Assembly (NCBI GenBank): GCA_017625095.1
Contig: JAGALQ010000019.1
Span: 45,303 to 109,302, forward strand
Source of the DNA: Clostridia bacterium
GTDB taxonomy: Bacteria > Bacillota > Clostridia > Oscillospirales > Acutalibacteraceae
Direction of reading: 5' to 3'
Length of the DNA stretch: 64,000 bases
In this document: positions 34,658 through 43,623 of the stretch, in pieces
How the letters are laid out: each line of letters opens with the position of its first letter
How positions within the stretch are numbered: the first letter of the stretch is position 1
Translations under genes and position numbers: made by a program
The notes under the pieces: generated by a model
Seen by the model: the letters and a program-made list of their open reading frames with translations, nothing else
Database searches by the model: none
What the model was told of the DNA's origin: nothing

Positions 34658-36865
34658 ATGAAAAAATTCAGGAAATCAACAGCGCTGATTATGGCATTTG
34701 TTATGCTTGTCGGTATTGTTTCTGTTGCAGGTATTAATGCTTTTGCAACAGCAGCAGACAGTGTCTGGGTTGGCGGCGTTGAGATGAAGGACGGCGCATA
34801 TCTCGTAAACGACAAAGCTGTAGTCCCGGAAAAAGACGAAGAAAAGCCTGCAGCAGGCACATACACTGCTTATTATCATGCAGGTGAGCTTTGCCTTTAC
34901 GGCTTTAATTATTCAGGCGAAGGATACGATTACGGCACAGGTCGTGCAATTATCTATTCTAGTGGAGACCTTATGGTTCACGCTTATGACGGACTTACAT
35001 TAGCTTCAACAGGCGCTAATGTTACCGGTATCCGTGCTGAAGGCGAACTTGAAGTTTTTAACTACAACAATATTGATGTCCAGACAAGCTATATCTGTGT
35101 GTCTGCAATGAAATCAATGCGTCTCAAGTGGGGTAGCTTCAAGTTTATCTCTACAAACAACAACGCACTTTATTCAGATGATGATATGTCACTTGAGTGT
35201 GCTGAAGTTACAGCTGCTTCAGGTTTGGATATGAACACATTTAAAGTAACCAATGGCGACTTTATGGTTGCTGGCGGTAGCCTTGATGCAGTAGTTTTAA
35301 ATACAACAGAAGGCGATGAAACATGTTGTGTAATCGGCGCTGCAAACGCAGTTGAGTTCTACGATGTTAAGGTTAAGGCTGCAACAGATCCTGACGGTGC
35401 ACTTGTAGAATACGTGGATGCAGACCGCAACACATATGACCGTATTTGTATCGGAAATTATGACGTTTACGTTGCAGGTATCGCTATGGAAGATGGCGAC
35501 TATCTTATAAACGGTGCAACAGAAACTGTTGAAAAAACAGATCTCGAAGAGGGTTTTGCATACCTTAAGGACGGCATACTTACTCTCAACAAGTTTAAGT
35601 ATGACGGTAAAGGCGCAATCTACGAATTCAGCAGCGAAGATCCTGCAAAGTCTGACCGTGCACAGATTGTTGTTGACAAAGCTATTACAATTAACCTTGT
35701 TGGTGATAACTTCCTTAGCACGACTGATCCCTATACTGATACAGGTATAGTTGCTCTTGATCAGAATTCAGATCTTGTAATCGAAGGTGAAGGTTCTCTT
35801 GCATTAGAGAAATTCGCTGAAGCCGGTATCCACAGCTACGCTTCCGATGTTACAATCAACAGCGGCACAATTTCAATTGCAGACGGTAAGTCAGCAATTT
35901 GGGCAGATGGTGTTATCATCAACAACGGCGAGGTTAATGTTGAACTCAAAGCAGGCGAAAAAGCAATCTCCTCCGATAACATAAACATTGATATCCTTCT
36001 CAATACAAAGGCTTCAAAAAATGAAGATGGCAGCGAGCTTGTTAAGTACGCTGCAGCAGATAACGATACATACAAGTACGTTATTGTCGGTCCTCACGTT
36101 TGTGAAGGCAAGATTGTTGAGCGCAAAGAGTGTGACTGCGTAACCGACGGTCACGAAACATATTACGAGTGCATTTGCGGCAAGTATTATCTTGACGAGG
36201 CTTGCACAGAAGAAATCGAAGACCTTGCAGCATGGCTTGCAGGCGACGGTAACATCCCCAAAACAGGTCACAATCTTGTTGTTAAAAAACCAAAGGTTGA
36301 AGCTAAGTGTGAAGTAGACGGTTCAGAAACTCTCTTTGAATGTATCAATGAAGGCTGCGATTACACAGAAGGTGGCAAAGTAATTCCCGCACCCGGCCAC
36401 GATTGGAGCAAGTGGACAACAAATAACGATAAGCACTGGAGTGTTTGCCACTGCGGTGAAATCGGTAAGACGGGTTATCATACAGACGCAAACAGGGACG
36501 GTGTTTGTGACACTTGTGCTTTTGATCTGAGTGCTATCCAGGCTAACGCAATTGAGGTAAGAAACGTAGGTATCCTTCTCAGCAAGTGTGATGAAGACAG
36601 AGTTACAATTTTCTGGAAAGATGACATTAACTCTATAATTACAAAGATAGATACTCTTCTTGAAAGTGGCGCACTCACAAGCGATGATGAGGCTAAGCTC
36701 AAGGAGTACAGACTTCAGGCAGATAAGCTCATCGTTATCATCAGCAATGTTGAAGATTATGAGTTTATGAGATTTATCTATTACATTTATGATTTCTTCA
36801 ACCATAGCATCAATACGGTTTTTGGTGGAATTTTTGACGCTATCAGTTCAATAATGCCTTTATAA
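34658..36865 (+). CDS. Large secreted repeat protein, unknown function
   Basis: The 735-residue protein has a signal peptide (KKFRKSTALIMAFVMLVGIV, ending about INAFA). Two similar halves follow, each starting with a WVGGVEMKDGAYLVND- or YVAGIAMEDGDYLINGA-type segment and continuing as a beta-rich, probably beta-helical or carbohydrate-binding region. Two Cys-rich modules come next (KECDCVTDGHETYYECICGK; CEVDGSETLFECINEGCDY), then GYHTDANRDGVCDTCAFDLS, and a hydrophobic C-terminal segment. The Cys modules resemble those in the partial surface protein at the left edge of the window. It has its own promoter and is flanked by terminators. The function is not recognised. Confidence 0.8.
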   Translation: MKKFRKSTALIMAFVMLVGIVSVAGINAFATAADSVWVGGVEMKDGAYLVNDKAVVPEKDEEKPAAGTYTAYYHAGELCLYGFNYSGEGYDYGTGRAIIYSSGDLMVHAYDGLTLASTGANVTGIRAEGELEVFNYNNIDVQTSYICVSAMKSMRLKWGSFKFISTNNNALYSDDDMSLECAEVTAASGLDMNTFKVTNGDFMVAGGSLDAVVLNTTEGDETCCVIGAANAVEFYDVKVKAATDPDGALVEYVDADRNTYDRICIGNYDVYVAGIAMEDGDYLINGATETVEKTDLEEGFAYLKDGILTLNKFKYDGKGAIYEFSSEDPAKSDRAQIVVDKAITINLVGDNFLSTTDPYTDTGIVALDQNSDLVIEGEGSLALEKFAEAGIHSYASDVTINSGTISIADGKSAIWADGVIINNGEVNVELKAGEKAISSDNINIDILLNTKASKNEDGSELVKYAAADNDTYKYVIVGPHVCEGKIVERKECDCVTDGHETYYECICGKYYLDEACTEEIEDLAAWLAGDGNIPKTGHNLVVKKPKVEAKCEVDGSETLFECINEGCDYTEGGKVIPAPGHDWSKWTTNNDKHWSVCHCGEIGKTGYHTDANRDGVCDTCAFDLSAIQANAIEVRNVGILLSKCDEDRVTIFWKDDINSIITKIDTLLESGALTSDDEAKLKEYRLQADKLIVIISNVEDYEFMRFIYYIYDFFNHSINTVFGGIFDAISSIMPL

Positions 36866-36946
36866 TTAATGATGTTTGTTGAAAAATCATCGATAGTTTT
36901 ATAAGGAAGGATTCGTTTATAAAACAAATTTTCTGGTAAAAAGCTC

Positions 36947-36983
36947 AGAAACCCTGCAAGGTAATCAGCCTTGCAGGGTTTCT
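36947..36983. terminator. Bidirectional terminator
   Basis: AGAAACCCTGCAAGG (36947-36961) pairs perfectly over 15 bases with CCTTGCAGGGTTTCT (36969-36983), with a 7-base loop, between convergent genes. Confidence 0.9.
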
Positions 36984-37006
36984 ATCGTTTAAATCGGGGA
37001 TCGGAT

Positions 37007-37876
37007 TTATTTAATTCTCATAGCGGCAAAAAATTCTGCGCTGCTTATTCCGTGAGGTCGGTTGTACCGTCCAATTCGGTATAGCCAATCGGTGTTTTCC
37101 GTGTCGATATAGTTTATCCTTTCCTCACACACAAAAGCAGCTTCAAACCCCATACTTTTAAGTATATCCTTAGATTCTTTTGAATAGCATCCGTAAGGGT
37201 AGGCGAAGGCTGTAGGTTTGTATCCGGTCTTTTCTTCCATAAGGCTTTGCATCTTACCAAGGTCAAAGTTGAGAAAAGCCGAGTATTCGTGCACACTTTC
37301 ACCGCTGACTTTTTTGGCACCGTTGCGTCCTGAATTGTTGAGCTTATGAAGGTCATAGCTGTGGCTTTGGATTTCTATCCGCTCACCGTTTGCAAGCTCA
37401 CTCACTTCATCCCAATTCATATATGAGTAGCTGAGTGTGTGATCATCGAGCTGAGTGAACATATCTGTGTAAGCACCCACTACCGATGCAACGGCACACA
37501 TATCGTATTCTTCAAGAAGTGGCAGAAGATAGCTGTATACGGTTTCAAAGCCGTCATCAAACGTGAGCATAATCGGCTTATCGGGCAGAGGCTCACCGTC
37601 GTAAACATAGCGGAGAAGTCTGTCCGTTGTTATCGGTGTATAGCCTTTATCTCTTATGTATTTAAGGTCATTTTCAAGCTCGGAAAGTGTTACGCAGTAC
37701 TGACCTGCGCGTGTTGGATTTTTCGTTATCTGGTGATACATAACTACGGGCAGCTGTATTGATTCTGCTTGCGCTGAGGTCTGATACACCGCACGGCTCA
37801 GCCTGACTGCACCGATTAACGCTACAACGGCACACAGCACGAGAAACAGATAGCCGTGTTTTATTTTAAATACCAT
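37007..37876 (-). CDS. Polysaccharide deacetylase (NodB domain), membrane-anchored
   Basis: The 289-residue protein has one N-terminal membrane helix (YLFLVLCAVVALIGAVRL) and an extracellular NodB domain with MLTFDDGFETV (catalytic base and metal Asp), EIQSHSYDLH (metal His residues) and TAFAYPYGCYS. Such carbohydrate esterase 4 enzymes remove acetyl groups from peptidoglycan, poly-N-acetylglucosamine or chitin-like chains with a divalent metal. The ATG at 37876 is set by GAGGTG seven bases upstream. That ribosome site lies inside a terminator hairpin (see 37880-37910). Confidence 0.9.
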   Translation of the reverse strand: MVFKIKHGYLFLVLCAVVALIGAVRLSRAVYQTSAQAESIQLPVVMYHQITKNPTRAGQYCVTLSELENDLKYIRDKGYTPITTDRLLRYVYDGEPLPDKPIMLTFDDGFETVYSYLLPLLEEYDMCAVASVVGAYTDMFTQLDDHTLSYSYMNWDEVSELANGERIEIQSHSYDLHKLNNSGRNGAKKVSGESVHEYSAFLNFDLGKMQSLMEEKTGYKPTAFAYPYGCYSKESKDILKSMGFEAAFVCEERINYIDTENTDWLYRIGRYNRPHGISSAEFFAAMRIK

Positions 37877-37879
37877 AAA

Positions 37880-37910
37880 AAAACACCTCACCGCATTGTA
37901 TGCAGTGAGG
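37880..37910 (-). terminator. Terminator hairpin overlapping the deacetylase ribosome site
   Basis: On the minus strand, CCTCACTGCAT (37900-37910) pairs with ATGCGGTGAGG (37886-37896, one wobble) around a 3-base loop and is followed by TGTTTTTTT. The T-run ends just before the deacetylase ATG, so the stem contains the GTGAGG part of its Shine-Dalgarno sequence. Confidence 0.75.
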
Positions 37911-37917
37911 CGAATTT

Positions 37918-38217
37918 TTATTTGCTGTCCTTAAGGGCAAGTTCAAGCCAGATTGAGCCGATATCCATTGCCTGATAAAGGCCTTTTTTCTCGCTCTTTT
38001 TGATGATTCTGTCTTTCGGACGTGCATCCGGGTCGGTGCTGAGAAGCTGCACTGTGACCTTGTCTGCAACGTCAAGGTCGTTTACCTTTTTGCTGCTGAG
38101 AATCTGAAGAAGCACAACGTACGGATCGGTCATATTGCCGTAGTATATTGTGTTGCCGCAACGAACAAGCGGCTTACCCTTGTAGCTGAGGAACTTAGCT
38201 TTTTTCTTTTCTGCCAC
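37918..38217 (-). CDS. Conserved hypothetical protein (99 residues)
   Basis: The small basic protein (FLSYKGKPLVRCGNTIYYG, then DPYVVLLQILSSKK, then DKVTVQLLSTDP) is predicted to be soluble, with a mixed alpha/beta pattern. I do not recognise the family. A GTG start follows AGGAGGGG by 8 bases, which is a strong site. It lies 15 bases after the IreB gene and ends in a terminator, so the two form an operon. Confidence 0.75.
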   Translation of the reverse strand: MAEKKKAKFLSYKGKPLVRCGNTIYYGNMTDPYVVLLQILSSKKVNDLDVADKVTVQLLSTDPDARPKDRIIKKSEKKGLYQAMDIGSIWLELALKDSK

Positions 38218-38232
38218 GGTATGTTCCCCTCC

Positions 38233-38478
38233 TTATTTTGTGATGTAGTTCTCGACAAGTGCCTGAAGTAAGTCATAACGGTCAACTCTGCCGAGAATGC
38301 TGCGCGCATTTTTGTGTGTCGTGATATACGTCGGGTCCTCGGAAAGGATGTAGCCAACAATCTGGCTGACAGGGTTATAACCCTTTTCCTTAAGGGCGTC
38401 ATATACAGTTTGTAATGTGCGACGCATCTCCGCGTCGTGATCATCAACAAAGTTGAATTTTATGGTTTTATCTGTCAT
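38233..38478 (-). CDS. ireB: IreB-family (UPF0297) regulatory phosphoprotein
   Basis: The 81-residue protein matches the IreB/UPF0297 family along its length: KFNFVDDHDAEMRRTLQTVY, EKGYNPVSQIVGYILSEDP and DRYDLLQALVENYI. In Enterococcus, IreB is phosphorylated by the PASTA kinase IreK and affects cell-wall stress and cephalosporin resistance. The usual neighbours of this gene in Bacillota (alaS, ruvX, DUF1292) are not next to it here. It has its own promoter. Confidence 0.93.
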   Translation of the reverse strand: MTDKTIKFNFVDDHDAEMRRTLQTVYDALKEKGYNPVSQIVGYILSEDPTYITTHKNARSILGRVDRYDLLQALVENYITK

Positions 38479-38510
38479 TTATGACACCTCCGAATTTGAT
38501 AGTACAAATT

Positions 38511-38539
38511 ATTATATACCATTATTAAATAAAATACAA
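38511..38539 (-). promoter_or_regulatory. Sigma-A promoter of ireB
   Basis: On the minus strand, TTGTAT (38534-38539) and TATAAT (38511-38516) are 17 bases apart, 33 bases upstream of the ATG. Confidence 0.75.
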
Positions 38540-38572
38540 CCCTTTTATTTATATCTTTATTTCTTAAATCAA

Positions 38573-39643
38573 TTACTTGATTTTAATTTCAGCGTGTGCT
38601 TCTGATGAATCGTAAATAGCCTGCAGGATTTTTGATGTACCTACTGCATATTTTATATCGTTGCGGTTTCTTTCACCCTTTGCAACGCACTCAACAAAAT
38701 CAAGCACCTCCGAACGGTGCATATCATTTGTCTTGTAAGCGGGAATTGTTTCGGTGAGCATACCGTTTTTGGTCGACCAGAAACGGAAGTTACCGCAATA
38801 ATCAAGGCGCACACCGCCCTTATCGCCCATAAAGTCGATATAGGTTTCTTTTTCACCGATATTCTGTGCCCAAGCACCGTTGAAGCTGACTACGGCACCG
38901 TCGGTACGGACAATGCCTACAACGGAATCGTCAACGTCATAAGTGCCGGTTTCAGTATTCTTTGTATCCTCAGCCCACATACTCTCGTAAACATAATTTT
39001 TCATATCTTTACCGAGCTTGCAGAAAGCCTCGCCGCTTGCGGTGAGCACCTTCGGATCTCCGAGGCAATAGAGAATAAGGTCTATATAATGTACGCCCCA
39101 GTCAATCAGTGCACCGCCGCCTGAGCAGGCCTTTGTTGTGAAATCACCGCCGAGGCCGGGGATTGAACGGTAAGCACGGAAGCTTGCATAAACATGGTAA
39201 ACCTCACCGAGCTCACCGTCTGAAATAAGCTTTCTGATATGATTGACTGAATTTGCGTAACGGTTGCATACACCGATTGAAAGAATTCTGCCTGTTTCGT
39301 AAGAAACCTTTTCCATTTCAAGTGCTTCGGAGAGAATTCTTGCAGCAGGCTTTTCGCAAAGCACATCCTTGCCGTGACGCATAAAGTCGATTGAAATAAC
39401 CGAGTGCATATCGTTATGAGTGCATACGGAAACGGCATCAAGCTCAGGGTCGTCAAGAATTTCGTGATAATCGTAAACAGCTTTACCGCAGCCGTATTTT
39501 TCTACTGCTGCATCGGCTCTTTCGGGAATGATATCGCAGAAGTACTTGATTTCGGCAATATCCGAAGCCATATACGCAGGAATATGTGCTGAATTTGCAA
39601 TTGTACCGCAGCCGATAACGGCAACCTTGATTTTTTCTTTCAT
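38573..39643 (-). CDS. Gfo/Idh/MocA-family oxidoreductase
   Basis: The 356-residue NAD(P)-dependent oxidoreductase has the Rossmann motif KVAVIGCGTIANSAHIPAYM, the cofactor-loop CEKPAAR with the catalytic Lys of the EKP motif, and AVSVCTHNDMHSVISIDFM. The C-terminal domain contains a Gly-rich segment and DWGVHYIDLILYCLG, a typical substrate-binding His-containing helix. It probably oxidises or reduces a sugar or inositol derivative. GGAGGCG precedes the ATG. It may be transcribed with pheT, which ends 29 bases upstream, but a metabolic link is not evident. Confidence 0.9.
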   Translation of the reverse strand: MKEKIKVAVIGCGTIANSAHIPAYMASDIAEIKYFCDIIPERADAAVEKYGCGKAVYDYHEILDDPELDAVSVCTHNDMHSVISIDFMRHGKDVLCEKPAARILSEALEMEKVSYETGRILSIGVCNRYANSVNHIRKLISDGELGEVYHVYASFRAYRSIPGLGGDFTTKACSGGGALIDWGVHYIDLILYCLGDPKVLTASGEAFCKLGKDMKNYVYESMWAEDTKNTETGTYDVDDSVVGIVRTDGAVVSFNGAWAQNIGEKETYIDFMGDKGGVRLDYCGNFRFWSTKNGMLTETIPAYKTNDMHRSEVLDFVECVAKGERNRNDIKYAVGTSKILQAIYDSSEAHAEIKIK

Positions 39644-39671
39644 AACAGCGCCTCCGAAAAAACGAGTTTAA

Positions 39672-42053
39672 TTATGCTCTGAGTGAAACACCGAACTTAT
39701 CAAGTGCTTTGATTGCACGTTTCATTGCGGCGTCTGCCTCTTCGTCTGTCATTGTTCTGTCTGCTGCACGGAGTTTGAGGCTGAATGCAACGCTTTTCAT
39801 TCCTTCGGGAATCTGCGAGCCTTCATAAACGTCAAACAGCTCGATTGTTTCAAGTGTGTTGCCTACTGCACCGGCAATTGAGCGTTCAAGCTTGAGCACT
39901 GGCATTGCCTTTTCGCAAACGCAGGCAAGGTCACGGCTGAGAGCAGGGAACTTGGGAAGCTGCTTGTAGGTGCGCTTGAGGTTGCTCAGCTCGAAGCAGG
40001 CTTCGAAGCTGATTTCTGCAGCATAAGCCTTTGTGCCGATTGAGTAGTTGCCGAGGACCTGCGGATGAATCTCACCTACAATACCGATCGTTTTGCCGTT
40101 CTTGCTGATGAGAGCTGTTCTGCCCGGATGGTAGGAAGGATTATCCTTGACTGCTTCAACGTCATAGTCTGCGATGCCGAGCTTTTCGAGAAGCTCTTCG
40201 ACAATACCCTTGATTGTGAAGAAGTTACAGTCTGCACCGTACATACCCATGCAAAGCATCATAGGCTCTGCAGGAAGCTCTTCTGTGCCCCTTGTGATAT
40301 ATTCTTTGCCGATTTCGTAAAGATATGCCTTTGCGTTACGGTTGTTATAGTTTCTTGCGAGTGTTTCAAGCATTGAGGGGAGAAGTGTTGTTCTCATAAC
40401 GCTTGTGTCTTCACCGAGCGGATTTGTGATTACAACGCAGTTGCGCTTCTCACTGTCTGCAGGAAGGCAGATTTTGTCGTAGCTCTTGGGGCTGATGAAT
40501 GAGAATGTGCAAAGCTCGGAAAGTCCGCAGGCGAGCATTGTTTCGCCCATAAGACGCTCAAACTTCTGCTCGGGTGTGTACTGTGCTGTTGCGACACCTG
40601 CAAGCTGTCTGTCGGGGATGTTGTCGTAACCGTAGAAACGAGCGATTTCCTCGGAGATATCAGCCTTGTGACGAAGGTCACCGCGGAATGAGGGAACAGT
40701 GATAACACCGTCCTCAACCTTGCAGCCGAGGCGCTCAAGAATAACTTTCTGCTCATCTGCACTGACATCAATGCCGATGAAACCGTTTACCCAATCGGGC
40801 TCAAAAGCAAGTGTGAAGTCTGATTTGTCGGAGCAGTCACAATCGACAACGCCGTTGACAACCTCACCTGCACCGAGCTGCTGAACAAGCTGAAGTGCTC
40901 TGTTAAGTATCTTGCGACAGCCCTTGGGGTCGAGCTGCTTATCGTAACGTGAAGAAGCCTCTGTGCGCATACCGAGTGCCTTTGCTGTCATACGTATGCT
41001 GGGACCGTTGAAGCAGGCGGATTCGAAAACGATTGTGTTTGTGTCATCCATAATGCCGCTGTATTCGCCGCCCATAACGCCTGCAACAGCAACGGGCTTG
41101 TTTGCATCAGCAATAACGAGCATATCGCTGCTGAGCTCTCTGTCGATACCGTCGAGTGTTGTGATCTTTTCGCCATCCTTTGCTTTTCTTACGATAACTT
41201 CGTTGCCTTCAAGGTAGCGAAGGTCGAAAGCGTGCATAGGCTGACCGTACTCGAGCATTACAAAGTTTGTGATGTCAACGATATTGTTGATCGGGCGTAC
41301 ACCGCTTGCACGGAGTCTCTCGCGCATCCAACGGGGTGACGGCTCGATTTTAACATTTTTTACAACGCCGCCGACATAGCGGTAACAAAGGTCGGGAGCT
41401 TCAATTGAAACCTTGAGAAGCTCGTTTACGTCGCCTTCGCCGGGCTCGACTGTGGGAACAGGCTCTTCAAAATCCATACCGTATGTTACGGCAGCTTCTC
41501 TTGCAAGACCGAGAACACTCAGACAGTCGGGACGGTTGGATGTGATTTCAAATTCAGTTACGACGTCGTTGAGACCGATTGCCTCGCATATATCCTTGCC
41601 GAGGGTGAGATCACAGTCGTCACCGAGTACAAAGATACCGTCTTCGATAGCATAGGGAAAATCGTGAGCTGTAAGACCAAGCTCACCGAGAGAGCAGAGC
41701 ATACCTGCGCTTTTAACACCGCGGAGCTTGCCTTTTTTGATCTTCTTGCCGCCTGCAACAACAGAGTTGTCAAGAGCAGCAGGAACGTAATCGCCCTCTT
41801 TGAGGTTCTGTGCGCCGGTGACAATCTGAAGGTTTGCTTCAGCACCGACGTTGACCTGGCAGATCCAGAGATGGTCTGAATCGGGGTGCTTTTCAAGTGA
41901 TTCGATTCTGCCGACAACGATGTTGGAGAGCTCTTCACCCTCTGTTTCATAACCCTCTACCTTTGAACCGGAGAGAGTGAGTGCAGCAGCAAAATCCTTA
42001 TCTGTAACATCAAGCTTCAGATAATCCTGAAGCCATCTTTTTGATAAAACCAT
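39672..42053 (-). CDS. pheT: Phenylalanyl-tRNA synthetase beta subunit
   Basis: The 793-residue subunit has the full bacterial domain order: the N-terminal tRNA-binding EMAP-like domain (VVGRIESLEKHPDSDHLWIC), the B3/B4 editing domain (NIVDITNFVMLEYGQPMHAF), the B5 domain, the synthetase-like core (ICLPADSEKRNCVVITNPLG) and the C-terminal anticodon-binding FDX-ACB domain (LPKFPALSRDLACVCEKAMP). It forms a heterotetramer with PheS. Its ribosome site (AAGGAGG) lies directly after the end of a palindromic repeat that separates it from pheS. Confidence 0.98.
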   Translation of the reverse strand: MVLSKRWLQDYLKLDVTDKDFAAALTLSGSKVEGYETEGEELSNIVVGRIESLEKHPDSDHLWICQVNVGAEANLQIVTGAQNLKEGDYVPAALDNSVVAGGKKIKKGKLRGVKSAGMLCSLGELGLTAHDFPYAIEDGIFVLGDDCDLTLGKDICEAIGLNDVVTEFEITSNRPDCLSVLGLAREAAVTYGMDFEEPVPTVEPGEGDVNELLKVSIEAPDLCYRYVGGVVKNVKIEPSPRWMRERLRASGVRPINNIVDITNFVMLEYGQPMHAFDLRYLEGNEVIVRKAKDGEKITTLDGIDRELSSDMLVIADANKPVAVAGVMGGEYSGIMDDTNTIVFESACFNGPSIRMTAKALGMRTEASSRYDKQLDPKGCRKILNRALQLVQQLGAGEVVNGVVDCDCSDKSDFTLAFEPDWVNGFIGIDVSADEQKVILERLGCKVEDGVITVPSFRGDLRHKADISEEIARFYGYDNIPDRQLAGVATAQYTPEQKFERLMGETMLACGLSELCTFSFISPKSYDKICLPADSEKRNCVVITNPLGEDTSVMRTTLLPSMLETLARNYNNRNAKAYLYEIGKEYITRGTEELPAEPMMLCMGMYGADCNFFTIKGIVEELLEKLGIADYDVEAVKDNPSYHPGRTALISKNGKTIGIVGEIHPQVLGNYSIGTKAYAAEISFEACFELSNLKRTYKQLPKFPALSRDLACVCEKAMPVLKLERSIAGAVGNTLETIELFDVYEGSQIPEGMKSVAFSLKLRAADRTMTDEEADAAMKRAIKALDKFGVSLRA

Positions 42054-42068
42054 TTTATATCCTCCTTA

Positions 42069-42233
42069 GGTAACCGCTGATTAAATCGGATTGCGATTAT
42101 CAGCGAGATAGTTTATTGCCGGAATATTCAAAAAGCGCAGGCAATACTTTGTGTATTAACGAGCATTTTTGGATAATTACGGCGGGAAAATAGCCGCTGA
42201 GAATCGTGAGTTCAATTTAACTCAGCGGTTACC
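42069..42233. repeat. MITE-like palindromic element, copy A (165 bp)
   Basis: The ends are perfect 12-bp inverted repeats, GGTAACCGCTGA (42069-42080) and TCAGCGGTTACC (42222-42233), and the similarity continues a few bases inward on both sides. Its interior has no gene. The minus-strand core (AAAATGCTCG, AATACAC, AAGTATTGCCTG) recurs at 49991-50153. It fills the whole pheS-pheT spacer. Confidence 0.8.
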
Positions 42234-42237
42234 CTTA

Positions 42238-43257
42238 TTAAAACTGGCCGAGAAAACGCATATCGTTTTCAAACAGCAGACGCATATCATCAATATTGAA
42301 GCGGAAGAGCGTGAGACGCTCAAGGCCGACACCGAAAGCAAAGCCGCTGTAAACCTCGGGGTCAACGCCGCCGTTCTTGAGAACCTGCGGATGAACCATA
42401 CCGCCGCCGAGAATTTCGACGAAGCCTTCGCCCTTGCAGAAGGGGCAGCCCTTGCCGCCACAACGGAAACAGGTTACGTCGATTTCACATGAGGGCTCAG
42501 TGAACGGGAAGTGGTGGGGGCGAAGACGGACTTTTGTATCCTCGCCGTAAAGTCTCTTTGCAAAATCAAGAAGGCAGCCCTTGAGGTCGGACATAGTGAT
42601 GCCCTTGTCAACAACAAGACCCTCAATCTGATGGAAGAAGGGAGAGTGAGTTGAGTCTACGGCATCAGAACGGTAAACGCTGCCGGGTGCGATGACGCGG
42701 ATCGGGGGCTTCTTGTTTTCCATAACTCTGATCTGTACGGGAGAAGTCTGGGTACGAAGAAGCATATTCTCTGTGATGTAGAATGTGTCCTGCGTATCGC
42801 GTGCAGGATGCTCCTTGGGAATGTTGAGTGCTTCAAAATTGTAGTAATCCCACTCAACCTCAGGGCCTGTTGCAACCTCAAAGCCCATGCCGAGGAAAAT
42901 CTCCTTAACCTCGTCAAGTACAATTGAAAGGGGATGCTTGTGGCCGAGAGAAGCTTTCTCGCCGGGCATCGTGACATCAAGTGTTTCACTTACAAGTCTT
43001 GCCTGAAGTTCTGCAGCCTTGAGCTGGCTTACCTTTTCTTCAAGCTGTGCCTCAATTGCCTGTCTGACTTCGTTTGCGAGCTGACCGACAACGGGTCTTT
43101 CCTCTGCAGAGAGCTTGCCCATCTGCTTGAGGATTGCAGTAACCTCACCCTTTTTGCCCAGATATTTTACACGCAGTGCTTCGAGATCTGCGTTGGAAGA
43201 TGCCGCATCAACGGCAGCCTTGGCTTCAAGAGCAATTGAATTTAACTGTTCTTTCAA
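42238..43257 (-). CDS. pheS: Phenylalanyl-tRNA synthetase alpha subunit
   Basis: The 339-residue catalytic subunit has motif 2 ([20 protein letters not shown]-type region, here [20 protein letters not shown]), the PheS-specific [20 protein letters not shown] and motif 3 ([16 protein letters not shown]). The TTG at 43257 is preferred: it gives [13 protein letters not shown], which aligns with known PheS N-termini, and AAAGGATG precedes it. An ATG three codons earlier overlaps the ribosome site. Expression is controlled by a T-box leader. Confidence 0.95.
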   Translation of the reverse strand: MKEQLNSIALEAKAAVDAASSNADLEALRVKYLGKKGEVTAILKQMGKLSAEERPVVGQLANEVRQAIEAQLEEKVSQLKAAELQARLVSETLDVTMPGEKASLGHKHPLSIVLDEVKEIFLGMGFEVATGPEVEWDYYNFEALNIPKEHPARDTQDTFYITENMLLRTQTSPVQIRVMENKKPPIRVIAPGSVYRSDAVDSTHSPFFHQIEGLVVDKGITMSDLKGCLLDFAKRLYGEDTKVRLRPHHFPFTEPSCEIDVTCFRCGGKGCPFCKGEGFVEILGGGMVHPQVLKNGGVDPEVYSGFAFGVGLERLTLFRFNIDDMRLLFENDMRFLGQF

Positions 43258-43290
43258 ATCTATCATCCTTTCGGTTAATTTACTGAAAAA

Positions 43291-43327
43291 TAAAAAGCCT
43301 TCGTCCCTGAAGTAAGGGACGAAAGCC
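43291..43327 (-). terminator. T-box-controlled terminator
   Basis: GGCTTTCGTCCCTTACTTCA and the complementary GGGACGAAGGC form a stem followed by TTTTTATTTTTC on the minus strand. The stem is alternative to the T-box antiterminator. Confidence 0.88.
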
Positions 43328-43560
43328 TGAATAACAAACTTCCGCGGTACCACCCGCATTTCCGCTTTTGTCAGCGGACACTCTTCTGCCCTTTGTCGGT
43401 GGCAAGCCGTCACAGCCTACGCAGATTAACTCCTTCAGCCGTGCCGCTCCGAAGTGAAATTCGGCAACCTGATGCTACAAACCGTGCTTTCAGCCTGTGA
43501 CACGGATTCTCTGATTTGTACCTTTGTTCAGGTGCTTACTGTGCTTCTTCACAGCGTTTT
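43291..43560 (-). promoter_or_regulatory. T-box riboswitch leader of pheS (Phe)
   Basis: On the minus strand, the leader contains the T-box sequence GCGGGTGGTACCGCGGA (43341-43357), which pairs with the CCA end of uncharged tRNA, followed by the terminator at 43291-43327. Upstream is a Stem I with nested arms (CCTGA/TCAGG, TACAAA/TTTGTA, CCGTG/CACGG). The codon UUC (Phe; 43456-43458) stands on the 3' side of Stem I and is followed by A, as expected of a specifier. When tRNA-Phe is uncharged the antiterminator forms and pheS is transcribed. Confidence 0.92.
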
Positions 43561-43576
43561 ATTCAAATTATCAATA

Positions 43577-43605
43577 ATTGTAACATAATAATTATAATTT
43601 TGCAA
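43577..43605 (-). promoter_or_regulatory. Sigma-A promoter of the pheS T-box transcript
   Basis: On the minus strand, TTGCAA (43600-43605) and TACAAT (43577-43582) are 17 bases apart, just upstream of the T-box leader. Confidence 0.75.
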
Positions 43606-43623
43606 GTGCTAAATTATAACGTG

